In this document: piece after piece, positions 15,444-24,756 of the stretch
Layout: every line of letters starts with the position of its first letter
Position numbering within the stretch: the stretch's first letter is position 1
DNA from: Subtercola frigoramans
GTDB taxonomy: Bacteria > Actinomycetota > Actinomycetes > Actinomycetales > Microbacteriaceae
DNA: 64,000 bases
Direction of reading: 5' to 3'
Assembly (NCBI RefSeq): GCF_016907385.1
Contig: NZ_JAFBBU010000001.1
Location: 1,612,001 to 1,676,000 of the forward strand
The notes under the pieces: model-generated
What the model saw: the letters and a program-made list of their open reading frames with translations, nothing else
The model's database searches: none
What the model was told of the DNA's origin: nothing
Position numbers and translations under genes: made by a program

Positions 15444-15518
15444 TGGTGGCCCCACGCAGATTCGAACTGCGGCCCCTGCCTCCGGAGGGCAGTGCTCTAT
15501 CCCCTGAGCTATGGGGCC
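15444..15518 (-). tRNA. tRNA-Arg (anticodon CCG)
   Basis: The minus strand folds into a complete cloverleaf: acceptor GGCCCCA (5' end 15518) pairing with TGGGGCC, D-arm GCTC/GAGC, anticodon stem CTGCC/GGCAG around the loop CTCCGGA (U33, anticodon CCG reading CGG), a 4-base variable loop, T-arm CGCAG-TTCGAAT-CTGCG, discriminator A and an encoded CCA end (15446-15444). The 3' end points toward the accessory region on the left. Confidence 0.95.
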
Positions 15519-15582
15519 AGGAGTGCGGTGTCTAGGCTATCACCGAGAAATGGGCGGTGCGATTCGTGGCAGGATCGAGAGT

Positions 15583-16377
15583 ATGCAGAGAACGGTCAGT
15601 GCCCACATCGAATGTGTCATCGACGCCCCCGCAAACCTCGTCTTCTCGATAGCTGTCGCCGCAGGGTCGACCGTGGTGAGTGAGTCGGTCGAATATCTCT
15701 ACAACGGGCATCCACTCACCCCGATCGATGTGCTCGACGTGCATGGCACGCGGCTGCACGAGTTCGACGCCCAGGCCGGCACTTTGACCCTCAACTACCG
15801 GGCTGTCGTCGACGGTGATGCAGGCCCCATGCCGATCTCGAAGAACGACCTCATCACGTACCTCCGGCCGAGCCGGTACTGCGAATCAGACATTCTGCTG
15901 CCGACCGCGCTCTCTGAGTTCAGTGGGCTCAAGGGCCGGCTGCTGCTCGACAGCGTCAGTTCGTGGGTGGGCGACAAGCTGAGTTACGTGCCGGGTTCGA
16001 GCCTACCGACCGATGGCGCCGTGCGCACGCTGCTCTCACGCCAGGGCGTGTGCCGCGACTACGCGCACCTAGTGGTGGCGTTGCTGCGTGCACTTGATGT
16101 TCCTGCACGGCTCGTCTCGGTGTACGCGCCCGGGCTCGACCCGATGGATTTCCACGCGGTGGCCGAGGCCTACGTGGACGGCCAGTGGTACGTGGTCGAT
16201 GCGACGGCGCTGGCACCGCGCCAGAGCCTGGTGCGCATCGCGACCGGCCGTGATGCGGCAGACACCGCCTTCCTCAGCAACCACGGCGGCTGGCTCGCCC
16301 TGACGGCGCTCGAGGTGACGGCGACCGCGGAGACGCTGCCCTTCGACGACACCCGCGAGCTCGTGCAGCTGCACTAG
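15583..16377 (+). CDS. transglutaminase-like (papain-fold) domain protein
   Basis: 264 residues from the ATG at 15583. The first half is a beta-rich domain (bacterial transglutaminase N-terminal type). The second holds the catalytic triad: [29 protein letters not shown] (Cys), [21 protein letters not shown] (His then Asp). No signal peptide is seen. Bacterial relatives act as proteases or amidases on cell-wall or protein substrates; the substrate is unknown. First gene on the housekeeping side of the tRNA. Confidence 0.83.
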   Translation: MQRTVSAHIECVIDAPANLVFSIAVAAGSTVVSESVEYLYNGHPLTPIDVLDVHGTRLHEFDAQAGTLTLNYRAVVDGDAGPMPISKNDLITYLRPSRYCESDILLPTALSEFSGLKGRLLLDSVSSWVGDKLSYVPGSSLPTDGAVRTLLSRQGVCRDYAHLVVALLRALDVPARLVSVYAPGLDPMDFHAVAEAYVDGQWYVVDATALAPRQSLVRIATGRDAADTAFLSNHGGWLALTALEVTATAETLPFDDTRELVQLH

Positions 16378-16398
16378 CTACTCCGCTCCTCTCTTTGC

Positions 16399-16461
16399 GA
16401 TCGACTTTCCCGAAACTGTCGGGACGCGCCGCAGCCATCGACAGTTTCGGGAAAGTCGATC
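16399..16461. repeat. perfect 23-base inverted repeat upstream of argS
   Basis: Arms 16399-16421 and 16439-16461 are perfect reverse complements (23 of 23, starting GATCGACTTTCCCG), separated by a 17-base GC-rich loop. There is no T-run, so it is not a textbook intrinsic terminator. It lies after the transglutaminase stop (16377) and 20 bases before the argS start (16482). Confidence 0.9.
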
Positions 16462-16481
16462 AGGCGCGTTCGGTAGAGTTG

Positions 16482-18215
16482 ATGCCCGTGACTCCCGAAG
16501 ACCTCTCCAGCGCTCTGTTCGACATCGTGACCGCCAACATCGAGCGACGCGCCATCGAGAAGCAGCGAGTGGATGCTGCGGCAGAGGCCCCAGCCGAGAA
16601 CACCGAAGCCCCGCTCACCGCGCTGCCCACCATCACCGTGGCCGACGTTCTCGTCGAACGCCCGCGCAACCGCGACCACGGCGACTGGACCACGAACATC
16701 GCCATGAAGCTCGCAAAGTCGCTCGGAACGAACCCGCGCGCGCTCGCCGCCGAACTCGCCCCCGCCATCGAGGCCATCGACGGAATCGCCAAAGTCGACA
16801 TCGCGGGCCCCGGCTTCATCAACATCACCTTCGAGACGGCGGCCGCGGGCGAGATCGTGCGCACGATTCTCGACCAGGGCGACAGCTACGGCCACACGAA
16901 TGTGCTCGACGGCCTCAGCGTCAACATGGAGTTCGTCTCGGCGAACCCGACCGGTCCGCTGCACCTGGGGCACACGCGCTGGGCCGCTCTCGGTGACGCC
17001 ATTGCGCGTGTGCTGAGCGCATCCGGTGCCGAGGTCACCACCGAGTACTACATCAACGACGCCGGCAACCAGATGGACAACTTCGGCGCCTCGGTGCTGG
17101 CAGCGGCGAAGGGCCAGCCGACGCCTGAAGGCGGTTACCCGGGGGAGTACATCCAGGAGCTGGCGGCGAAGGTGCTCGCGCAGGTTCCCGACCTCCTCGA
17201 ACTGCCCGACGCAGACGCGATCGCCGTCGCACGCGATCTCGGCTACCTGCAGCAGCTCGAAGAGATCAAGCGGTCGCTCGATAACTTCAACGTGCACTTC
17301 GACGTCTTCTTCTCTGAGCGCACACTGCACGAGACCGACCCTGCCACGGGCACGAGCCTCATCGAGCAGGCCGCCGTTCGCCTCGCCCAGCAGGGTCACG
17401 TCTACGAGAAAGACGATGCCGTCTGGGTTCGCACTACCGATTTCGGCGACGACAAAGACCGGGTGCTCACGCGCGGCAACGGCATCGTGACATATTTCGC
17501 CGCCGACGCCGCCTACTACCTCAACAAGAGGGACCGCGGGTTCACCGAGAAGATCTACCTGCTCGGTGCCGATCATCACGGGTATGTCGGCCGGCTCAAG
17601 GCACTCGCTGCGGCAGCGGGAGACGACCCCGACGTGAACATCAAGATCCTCATCGGCCAGCTGGTCAACCTCAATGGTGCGAAGCTCTCCAAGCGCGCCG
17701 GCAACATCATCGAACTCGATGACCTTCTCGGCTGGGTGGGTGCGGATGCCCTGCGGTACTCCCTCGCACGATTCCCCGCTGACTCACCCCTGTCGCTCGA
17801 CGGCGAGAAGCTGCGCGAGCGCACCAACGACAACCCCGTGTTCTACGTGCAGTACGCCCACTCTCGTACCCGGTCCGTCGCCAAGAATGCCGCGGCCGCC
17901 GGCGTCGACCGCAGCGCTTTCGAGCCGTCGTTGCTCACGCACGAGACCGAGACCGAGCTGCTCGGTTCACTTCAGGAGCTGCCCAGGATCGTGTCGCAGG
18001 CGGCTGAGCTTCGCGAACCGCACCGCGTCGCGCGGTATCTCGAAGAGGTCGCCGGCCACTACCACCGCTGGTACGCCTCGTGCCGCGTGCTGCCGCTCGG
18101 CGACGAGCCGGTGACCGACCTGCATCGCACCCGCCTCTGGCTGAACGACGCCACCGGCCAGGTCATTCGCAACGGGCTGAGCCTGCTCGGCGTTTCTGCT
18201 CCCGACCGTATGTAA
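16482..18215 (+). CDS. argS: arginyl-tRNA synthetase
   Basis: 577 residues; the ATG at 16482 gives the normal N-terminus (the frame also runs through the hairpin upstream). Charges tRNA-Arg. Class I signatures: [12 protein letters not shown] (HIGH motif, about residue 160) followed by [14 protein letters not shown], and LSKRAGN (KMSKS counterpart, about residue 401). The N-terminal Add-1 domain and the C-terminal anticodon-binding domain ending in [13 protein letters not shown] are complete. First member of the conserved actinobacterial order argS-lysA-hom-thrC-thrB-rho, and adjacent to a tRNA-Arg gene here. Confidence 0.97.
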   Translation: MPVTPEDLSSALFDIVTANIERRAIEKQRVDAAAEAPAENTEAPLTALPTITVADVLVERPRNRDHGDWTTNIAMKLAKSLGTNPRALAAELAPAIEAIDGIAKVDIAGPGFINITFETAAAGEIVRTILDQGDSYGHTNVLDGLSVNMEFVSANPTGPLHLGHTRWAALGDAIARVLSASGAEVTTEYYINDAGNQMDNFGASVLAAAKGQPTPEGGYPGEYIQELAAKVLAQVPDLLELPDADAIAVARDLGYLQQLEEIKRSLDNFNVHFDVFFSERTLHETDPATGTSLIEQAAVRLAQQGHVYEKDDAVWVRTTDFGDDKDRVLTRGNGIVTYFAADAAYYLNKRDRGFTEKIYLLGADHHGYVGRLKALAAAAGDDPDVNIKILIGQLVNLNGAKLSKRAGNIIELDDLLGWVGADALRYSLARFPADSPLSLDGEKLRERTNDNPVFYVQYAHSRTRSVAKNAAAAGVDRSAFEPSLLTHETETELLGSLQELPRIVSQAAELREPHRVARYLEEVAGHYHRWYASCRVLPLGDEPVTDLHRTRLWLNDATGQVIRNGLSLLGVSAPDRM

Positions 18216-18317
18216 CCGTCTGACACGGGCGGGGATTCACAAACCGTACAGCGAACTCCCAGTGGGAATGCAGCAGCTCCCGGCGTGAGTGCAGCGGTTC
18301 ACCGCCAGACTGAAGAA

Positions 18318-19049
18318 ATGAAGAGACGAAACCGGGTCATCGCCATCGTGGTGGCCGCAGCCGTACTTTTCGGAGGGATTGTCGTCGTGGCAGATTTCGG
18401 GCTGAAAGCCTTCGCCGAGGGCCAGATTCGCTCAGCGATCGTGAAGAACCTCCCCTCGAACGTGACGGGTGACGTCTCGGTGCAGATCGGTGGAGGCTCG
18501 TTCCTCGCGCAGTACGCCTCCGGGTCGTTCAGTGAGGTGACGCTCAACAGCGACAACCTCACGGTGAACGGTGTGCCGCTGAAGGCGCACGTGGTGGCCC
18601 ACGATGTGTCGACCGACCAGACGAAACCGATTCCCCGGGCATCCGCCACCCTCACCCTCGACCAGACGGCGGTCAACTCGTTCCTGAGCATTCCCGGGTC
18701 GAATGAGATCGTGCTGGCCGACGGAACCGTTCGCTACCAGGGGTCGTTCCAGCTCTTCGGGCTCACCCTCGGCTACGACGCGACGGCGACCGCGGCACCT
18801 GTCGGCGGTACCGTTCAGCTGACTCCCACGGGCGCCACGCTCTCGGCCGGATCGGCCTCGCTCGACGTCGGCGGCGCGTTGAAGACCATCGTCTCGAAGC
18901 CCATCTCGATCTGCGTGGCCCAGTACCTGCCGAAATCGATGCAGGTCACGTCGATCACTCCGTCTGCTGGCTTCGTCGTCGTCGACCTCAGCGCCACCGA
19001 CCTGGTGCTGACGGAGGATGCCCTCAAACAGACCGGCTCGTGCGACTGA
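18318..19049 (+). CDS. DUF2993 (LmeA-like) lipid-binding membrane-anchored protein
   Basis: 243 residues from the ATG at 18318 (MKRRNRV); a GTG at 18285 is an alternative. One N-terminal anchor (VIAIVVAAAVLFGGIVVVADFGL) precedes a DUF2993 domain recognisable by AEGQIRSAI, GDVSVQIGGGSFLAQYASGSFSEVTLNSDNL and repeated beta strands (VPLKAHVVAHDVS). DUF2993 includes mycobacterial LmeA, a phosphoinositide-binding envelope protein linked to lipomannan synthesis. It lies between argS and lysA; no functional link is evident. Confidence 0.78.
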   Translation: MKRRNRVIAIVVAAAVLFGGIVVVADFGLKAFAEGQIRSAIVKNLPSNVTGDVSVQIGGGSFLAQYASGSFSEVTLNSDNLTVNGVPLKAHVVAHDVSTDQTKPIPRASATLTLDQTAVNSFLSIPGSNEIVLADGTVRYQGSFQLFGLTLGYDATATAAPVGGTVQLTPTGATLSAGSASLDVGGALKTIVSKPISICVAQYLPKSMQVTSITPSAGFVVVDLSATDLVLTEDALKQTGSCD

Positions 19050-19095
19050 CGGTTCTGCGCTGACGGCCAGGGCTGACGGCAACAGCCGATAGCAA

Positions 19096-19440
19096 TCACG
19101 GTTTCGGCTGGTCTGACACCTTCACCGCGATGTCGTACGCGCCTCCCTTGATGCCTGAGACTGTGACGGCCGCGTCGTAGTGCTGGTCGGGTGAGTCGGC
19201 GCCGACGACATCGCAATGCACGACCGCCGACTCGGTCAGGTCGATGTCTTTGCTCCCGCAATCGACTGTCGTGCTGAGCCCACTCTGTTTGTCGAGTGAG
19301 GTCTTGACATTCTTCGCGAAGTCAGCCGACGACACCGACGGGTTCACTGAGATCGAGCCCGAGCAGGCCGTGAGGCCGAGAGCGGCGCTTGCTGCGAGCA
19401 GAGCGGTGAGAACAATCCGGTTCGAGTTGATGATGCGCAT
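19096..19440 (-). CDS. DUF4333 lipoprotein
   Basis: 114 residues with a lipoprotein signal (basic start, hydrophobic core ALLAASAALG, lipobox LTAC; Cys26 lipidated). The rest fits DUF4333: ISVNPSVSSADFAKNVKTSLDKQSG, VDCGSKDIDL, AVVHCDVVGADSPDQHYDAAVTVSGIKG. Two further Cys (DCG, HCD) may form a disulfide outside the cell. A good ggaggt site precedes the ATG. It is divergent from lysA; the 207-base gap would hold both promoters. Confidence 0.87.
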   Translation of the reverse strand: MRIINSNRIVLTALLAASAALGLTACSGSISVNPSVSSADFAKNVKTSLDKQSGLSTTVDCGSKDIDLTESAVVHCDVVGADSPDQHYDAAVTVSGIKGGAYDIAVKVSDQPKP

Positions 19441-19647
19441 GAGAGACCTCCATAAGTGACAAATGCTTAGGCAAGCATAGAGGAATACTCACTAGCGTGT
19501 CGCCTCGGGTCGCCCCCCGGTCACTCACGATCGCGCCGATGTCGGGTAGGATTTTCGCTGTCGACGGCTTCAGGAACCAATCCGGGTTCGCTCGCCCTTC
19601 CAATCTGCGAATCCGCCCGTGGTCGCTCTCCTCCAAAGGTCAATCCG

Positions 19648-21168
19648 ATGTCTGCCAACCCGCTCGCACCGCCGTGGCTCGCCGTGCCAGACGATGCCAA
19701 TGACGTCGCCAGCGCAGTCTGGTCAGTGAACTCCCGGCGCACCGACGAGGGTGAACTGTCCATCGGGGGAGTCACGGCTTCGGCCCTGGCCGAGCAATTC
19801 GGCACTCCTGTCTACGTGGTCGATGAAGCCGATGCACGGTCTCGGGCACGCGGGCTCCGTGAAGCGTTCGAGCGAGAGTTCGCCCGAATCGGCACCGACG
19901 TCACCATCTACTACGCAGGCAAGGCCTTCCTCTGTTCCGCCGTAGGCGAATGGATGATCTCCGAAGGCCTCAGCATCGATGTCTGCAGCGCGGGCGAGTT
20001 CGCGGTCGCGCTGGCCGCTGGCGTCGACCCGGCCCACGTCGGCTATCACGGCAACAACAAGTCGTTCGCCGAAATCGACAGCGCTGTCGAGTATGGAGTC
20101 GGCGCGATCGTGATCGACAGTGAGATCGAGATCGAACGCGTCGCCGCCGCGGCAGTCGCGCACGGCAGAATCCAGTCCGTACGTCTTCGGGTGAACAGTG
20201 GAGTCCACGCGCACACCCACGATTTTCTCGCCACCGCCCACGAAGACCAGAAGTTCGGAGTCTCGTTGGCCGACGCGCCAAGGCTCGTGGCGACGATCCG
20301 GTCACACCCCGAACTTCGGTTCCTCGGGCTCCACTGCCACATCGGCTCTCAGATCTTCGGTTCGGGCGGCTTCTCCGAGTCGGCGGCCCGGCTCCTGGCC
20401 GTACACGCTGAGCTCCTGGCCGGGGGAGAGATCCCCGAGCTCAACCTCGGCGGCGGCTTCGGGATCGCCTATACGACTGCAGACGATCCGACTACGGTCG
20501 GTGAACTTGCCGCCCAGATCGCCGACATCGTCGGGGCCGAATGCGGGCGCCTGAAGATCGAGGTGCCGCACCTTGCTTTCGAGCCAGGTCGCGTCATCAT
20601 CGGCCCCTCGACGGCGACGCTCTACACAGTTGGCACAGTCAAGCCCGTCGTCGTGACAGTCGGCGCAGACACCGAAGTCGCCGAGGGCGTTGCCGAGATT
20701 GCTCCAGACGACGTGAGTTCGGCCACGGCCATACGCACCTACGTGAGCGTCGACGGCGGCATGAGCGACAACGCCAGGCCCGCCCTCTACGGCGCGGACT
20801 ACAGCGTTCGCCTAGCCAACAGGCAATCCGACGCCGATCCTGCCCTGGTGCGGGTTGCTGGAAAGCACTGTGAGAGCGGCGACATCGTGGTGTACTCCGA
20901 CTACCTCCCGGGCGACGTCACCCCCGGCGACCTGCTCGCGGTGCCAGCCACCGGCGCATACTGCTGGTCGTTGTCGAGCAACTACAACTACCTGGGCAGG
21001 CCCCCGGTCGTCGCAGTCGTCGACGGCTCTGCCCGGCTCATCATGCGCGGTGAGACCGTCGATGATCTCCTGGCACGCGACCCGGGAATAGCGCGGGGCA
21101 CGCGCAAAGCGAAGACGGTCGCCGAGCATCCGCCCGTCTTTTCCCACACCTCCGAGAAAGCATCATGA
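19648..21168 (+). CDS. lysA: diaminopimelate decarboxylase
   Basis: 506 residues. PLP enzyme that makes L-lysine from meso-diaminopimelate. Family marks: YYAGKAFLC (PLP Lys92), LHCHIGSQ, LNLGGGFGIAY (phosphate-binding Gly), EPGR, and near the end HCESGDIVVYSDYLP with the Cys-Glu that acts from the other subunit, then YNYLGRPPVV. An N-terminal extension of about 30 residues is common in actinobacteria. The last four bases overlap hom (ATGA), so the aspartate-family genes are coupled. Supplies lysine in a genome that also carries a putative lysine-activating synthetase at 57358-61455. Confidence 0.96.
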   Translation: MSANPLAPPWLAVPDDANDVASAVWSVNSRRTDEGELSIGGVTASALAEQFGTPVYVVDEADARSRARGLREAFEREFARIGTDVTIYYAGKAFLCSAVGEWMISEGLSIDVCSAGEFAVALAAGVDPAHVGYHGNNKSFAEIDSAVEYGVGAIVIDSEIEIERVAAAAVAHGRIQSVRLRVNSGVHAHTHDFLATAHEDQKFGVSLADAPRLVATIRSHPELRFLGLHCHIGSQIFGSGGFSESAARLLAVHAELLAGGEIPELNLGGGFGIAYTTADDPTTVGELAAQIADIVGAECGRLKIEVPHLAFEPGRVIIGPSTATLYTVGTVKPVVVTVGADTEVAEGVAEIAPDDVSSATAIRTYVSVDGGMSDNARPALYGADYSVRLANRQSDADPALVRVAGKHCESGDIVVYSDYLPGDVTPGDLLAVPATGAYCWSLSSNYNYLGRPPVVAVVDGSARLIMRGETVDDLLARDPGIARGTRKAKTVAEHPPVFSHTSEKAS

Positions 21169-22526
21169 TCGAATACCGCAACCTCAAGATCGCCCTGCTC
21201 GGAGCGGGCAGCGTCGGTTCACGCGTGGCGCAGCTGCTGCTCGAGCACGGCGACGAACTCGCTTCCCGGGTCGGAGCCGGCCTCGAGCTCGTCGGGATCG
21301 CCGTTCGCGATGTCGACGCACAGCGAGACGTGGAACTGCCACAAGAGCTGTACACGACTGATGCGGAGTCTCTGATCCTCTCGGCCGACATCGTGATCGA
21401 GCTGATGGGCGGGATCGAGCCGGCGCGCACGTACATCCTGCAGGCGCTGCACTCTGGGGCAGACGTCGTCACCGGCAACAAGGCGCTGCTCGCTCTGCAC
21501 GGTACCGAACTGTTCGAGGCGGCGGAGCAGGTGGGTGCGCAGCTGTACTACGAGGCTGCCGCAGGCGGGGCGATCCCGATCATCCGGCCGCTTCGCGACA
21601 GTCTTGCGGGTGACCGGGTGAAGCGGATTCTCGGGATCGTGAACGGCACGACCAACTTCATTCTCGACCGGATGGATGTCGAAGGAGACAGCCTGGAGTC
21701 GGCGCTCGCCATTGCGACAGAGCTCGGGTACGCAGAGTCTGACCCTACGGCTGACATCGAAGGTTACGATGCCGCGCAGAAAGCCGCGATCCTCGCACGC
21801 CTGGCGTTTCACAGCGCTGTGCCGGTCGAGGCCGTGCACCGGGAGGGCATCACGGGTGTGACTCCCGCTCTCGTAGAGCAGGCACGCCGCTCGGGATACG
21901 TGGTCAAGCTGCTCGCCATCTGCGAGCGGGTCACCGACCCTCTCACGGGTGAAGAGGGAATCTCTGCGCGGGTGCACCCGGCGCTGGTCTCCCGCCTCCA
22001 CCCCCTCGCTGCTGTGCACGGCGCGAAGAACGCCGTCTTCGTCGAGGCAGAGGCCGCCGGAGACCTGATGTTCTACGGTGCCGGCGCGGGCGGGTTGGAG
22101 ACAGCATCCGCAGTGCTCGGCGACCTGGTTTCGGCTGCACGCCGTCATGTCGCGGGCGGCCCGGGCGTTGCAGAATCGTTGACAGCGCACCTGCCGTTTG
22201 TTGAGATCGGCAAAGTGCTGACCCGGTACCAGATCACGCTCGAAGTCGTCGACGAACCGGGAGTCCTGGCGAGGATCGCGGGATTGTTCAGCGAGCACGA
22301 TGTGTCTGTCGAAGCCGTGCAGCAGTCCGTCGGTTCGCGCCGCGACGGCAGCGTCGACGGCACAGGCCCGCTCGCCGGCGTACCGGGTGCCGGCCCGCTC
22401 ACCGCTACCCTTGTCATTGTGACCCACGAGTCCACCGAGGCCGCGCTGTCTGCCACGGTCGACGATTTGGCCACCCACGCCGCTGTCACCAGCGTGCAGT
22501 CCGTTATGAGAGTTGAAGGAAACTAG
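21165..22526 (+). CDS. hom: homoserine dehydrogenase
   Basis: 453 residues. Reduces aspartate semialdehyde to homoserine. N-terminal Rossmann motif ALLGAGSVGSRV, then TGNKALLA, YEAAAGGAIPIIRPLRDSL and VNGTTNFILDRM, the catalytic-domain signature with the substrate-binding segment ELGYAESDPTADIEGYDAAQK. The C-terminal ACT domain begins at about residue 355 (YQITLEVVDEPGVLARIAGLFSEHDVSVEAVQQ), as expected for threonine feedback control. The start overlaps lysA by four bases and the stop overlaps thrC by one. Confidence 0.97.
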   Translation: MIEYRNLKIALLGAGSVGSRVAQLLLEHGDELASRVGAGLELVGIAVRDVDAQRDVELPQELYTTDAESLILSADIVIELMGGIEPARTYILQALHSGADVVTGNKALLALHGTELFEAAEQVGAQLYYEAAAGGAIPIIRPLRDSLAGDRVKRILGIVNGTTNFILDRMDVEGDSLESALAIATELGYAESDPTADIEGYDAAQKAAILARLAFHSAVPVEAVHREGITGVTPALVEQARRSGYVVKLLAICERVTDPLTGEEGISARVHPALVSRLHPLAAVHGAKNAVFVEAEAAGDLMFYGAGAGGLETASAVLGDLVSAARRHVAGGPGVAESLTAHLPFVEIGKVLTRYQITLEVVDEPGVLARIAGLFSEHDVSVEAVQQSVGSRRDGSVDGTGPLAGVPGAGPLTATLVIVTHESTEAALSATVDDLATHAAVTSVQSVMRVEGN

Positions 22527-23632
22527 TGTCTTCGAACAGTAACCGCATCCCGTCCCGTCAGTGGAGGGGCGTGTTGCACGAGTACGCCGACCGCCTCAAC
22601 ATCACAGCGGCGACGCCGATCATCACGCTCGGCGAGGGAGGCACGCCCCTCATCCCTGCTCCGGCACTCTCCGCCCGCACGGGTGCGAAGGTCTGGGTCA
22701 AGTTCGAGGGCATGAACCCGACCGGCTCGTTCAAGGACCGCGGCATGACGATGGCGATCTCGAAGGCCGTCGAGCACGGCGCGAAGGCCGTCATCTGTGC
22801 CTCGACCGGCAACACTTCTGCCTCGGCTGCGGCCTACGCCACCCACGCGGGCATCACGGCCGCCGTGCTCGTGCCCGAAGGCAAGATCGCCATGGGCAAA
22901 CTGAGCCAGGCCATCGCGCACGACGCTGAACTGCTTCAGGTGCAGGGCAACTTCGACGACTGCCTCGACATCGCCCGCGAGCTCGCTGCCAACTACCCCG
23001 TTCACCTCGTGAACTCGGTGAATCCCGACCGCATCGAAGGCCAGAAGACTGCAGCGTTCGAGGTCGTCGAGGTCTTGCAGGATGCGCCGGACTTCCACAT
23101 CGTGCCCGTCGGCAACGCGGGCAACTACACCGCCTACTTCCGCGGGTACTCCGAAGAGCTCGAGCGCGGTGCCACCACGAAGCTGCCGCGTATGTTCGGC
23201 TTCCAGGCCGCGGGCAGCGCTCCCATCGTCGTGGGTCACGTCGTGAAGCACCCCGAAACCATCGCCAGCGCGATCCGCATCGGCAACCCGGCCTCCTGGA
23301 GCCTGGCGATCGACGCACGCGAGAAGAGTGACGGGTACTTCGGTGCCATCTCCGACGCGCACATCCTCGAAGCCCACCGCATCCTGTCGGCAGAGGTCGG
23401 CATCTTCGTCGAGCCGGCGTCGGCCATCAGCGTTGCCGGCCTGCTCGAGCGTGCAGAGGCCGGCATGATCCCTGCGGGTTCGACTGTCGTTCTGACGGTC
23501 ACCGGCCACGGCTTGAAAGACCCGCAGTGGGCCCTCCGCGCTGCCGACGGCAGCGACATCAAGCCCACCATCGTTCCGGTGGACGTACCCGAGATCGCCG
23601 GTGTGCTGGGTCTCTCCAAGGCCACCGCGTGA
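22526..23632 (+). CDS. thrC: threonine synthase
   Basis: 368 residues from a GTG sharing one base with the hom stop (TAGTG). Converts O-phosphohomoserine to threonine. PLP Lys70 lies in GMNPTGSFKDRGMT; the phosphate-binding loop is VPVGNAGNYTAYF; ASTGNTSASAAAYA is also typical. The length fits the short bacterial class. Continues the operon; its stop overlaps thrB by four bases (GTGA). Confidence 0.96.
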   Translation: MSSNSNRIPSRQWRGVLHEYADRLNITAATPIITLGEGGTPLIPAPALSARTGAKVWVKFEGMNPTGSFKDRGMTMAISKAVEHGAKAVICASTGNTSASAAAYATHAGITAAVLVPEGKIAMGKLSQAIAHDAELLQVQGNFDDCLDIARELAANYPVHLVNSVNPDRIEGQKTAAFEVVEVLQDAPDFHIVPVGNAGNYTAYFRGYSEELERGATTKLPRMFGFQAAGSAPIVVGHVVKHPETIASAIRIGNPASWSLAIDAREKSDGYFGAISDAHILEAHRILSAEVGIFVEPASAISVAGLLERAEAGMIPAGSTVVLTVTGHGLKDPQWALRAADGSDIKPTIVPVDVPEIAGVLGLSKATA

Positions 23633-24594
23633 CGGCCACGGCCGCTTCGGGCGCGCCGATCACTGACCTGTCTGGCAGGTCTGTCACTGTGCGGGTCCCC
23701 GCAACGTCGGCGAACCTCGGGCCTGGCTTCGACACTCTGGGGCTCTCGCTCTCGCTCTACGACGAACTCACGGTCGCCGTCCGTGACGCGCCCGGTGCGA
23801 CGGTGGATGTCCGGGGTGTCGGTGCAGGCGAAGTCCCCACAGACGAGACGAACCTCGTCGTCAAGGCGATCGCGCACACCTTCGCGGCCTACGGGCAGCC
23901 GATGCCCGGTCTCGACCTCATCGCCCGCAACGCGATCCCGCACGGCAGGGGCATGGGATCATCCGGTGCAGCCATCGTGAGCGGAATCATGGCGGCACAG
24001 GGCCTGCTCGAGGGTGTCGTGGAGATCGACGCGCTGGGACTCCTGGCACTCGCGACAGAGCTTGAAGGGCATCCGGACAACGTTGCACCGGCACTCTTCG
24101 GCGGACTCACGATCGCGTGGGTGACGCCAGAGGGCCCCCAGTTCAAGAAGCTGATGGTGCATCGTGGCGTTTCGCCGCTGGTGCTCGTGCCCCAGGCGAC
24201 CATGTCGACGGCGTTGGCACGCAGCCTTCAGCCGGCAACCGTGCCACACGAAGACGCCATCTTCAACGTCTCGCGCTCCACGCTGCTCATCGCAGCGCTG
24301 ATCCAGAGCCCCGAGCTGTTGTTCGCTGCGACAGAAGACAAGCTGCACCAGAGTTACCGTGCCGCAGCGATGCCAGAGACCGATCGGCTGATCCGCCTGC
24401 TGCGCGAGCAGGGATTCCCCGCCGTGGTTTCGGGCGCGGGCCCCAGCATTCTCGTGCTGTGCAGCGATCCGGGCCAGAGGCTCGCCGCGGCCGATTTGGT
24501 GGCTGTTGAAGCCACGACACCCTGGGACTCTCTTGTACTGGCAGTCGACTTCAAAGGTGCTACAGTGATATCGCATCCGGTCGACGCCGCATAG
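23629..24594 (+). CDS. thrB: homoserine kinase
   Basis: 321 residues from the GTG at 23629, which overlaps the thrC stop. Makes O-phosphohomoserine for ThrC. GHMP-kinase motifs: VPATSANLGPGFDTLGLSLSLYD (substrate), IPHGRGMGSSGAAIVSG (ATP-binding P-loop-like Gly/Ser motif) and the C-terminal VVSGAGPSILVL (motif 3). Last gene of lysA-hom-thrC-thrB; the three successive overlaps suggest strictly coordinated translation. Confidence 0.96.
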   Translation: MTATAASGAPITDLSGRSVTVRVPATSANLGPGFDTLGLSLSLYDELTVAVRDAPGATVDVRGVGAGEVPTDETNLVVKAIAHTFAAYGQPMPGLDLIARNAIPHGRGMGSSGAAIVSGIMAAQGLLEGVVEIDALGLLALATELEGHPDNVAPALFGGLTIAWVTPEGPQFKKLMVHRGVSPLVLVPQATMSTALARSLQPATVPHEDAIFNVSRSTLLIAALIQSPELLFAATEDKLHQSYRAAAMPETDRLIRLLREQGFPAVVSGAGPSILVLCSDPGQRLAAADLVAVEATTPWDSLVLAVDFKGATVISHPVDAA

Positions 24595-24712
24595 TTCTTG
24601 TGCTGCAGAACGTCCCGGTCGCACATCCTCCACATTACCGCTGACGCTTGTTGTGCCGTGAAGTGCCACGATCCGTAGCCTCCGCCCAACGCAAACAAGC
24701 GCGTACAGCTCT

Positions 24713-24738
24713 TCTGCCGCAACTCATAAGACGGCAGA
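24713..24738 (+). promoter_or_regulatory. leader hairpin before rho
   Basis: In the 162-base gap between thrB and rho, TCTGCCG (24713-24719) and CGGCAGA (24732-24738) pair as a 7-base stem whose 3' arm runs straight into the purine-rich ribosome site (AGAGGAAGGA). The upstream leader is C-rich and G-poor in places (for example around 24678-24700). rho is autoregulated in some bacteria; whether this leader does so is inference. Confidence 0.4.
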
Positions 24739-24756
24739 GGAAGGAAAATCACCTTA

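Noticed and set aside
16374..17579. Long minus-strand open frame (401 codons) opposite argS
   Set aside because: Val/Gly/Arg-rich antisense shadow of a strongly supported gene; typical of GC-rich coding DNA read backwards.
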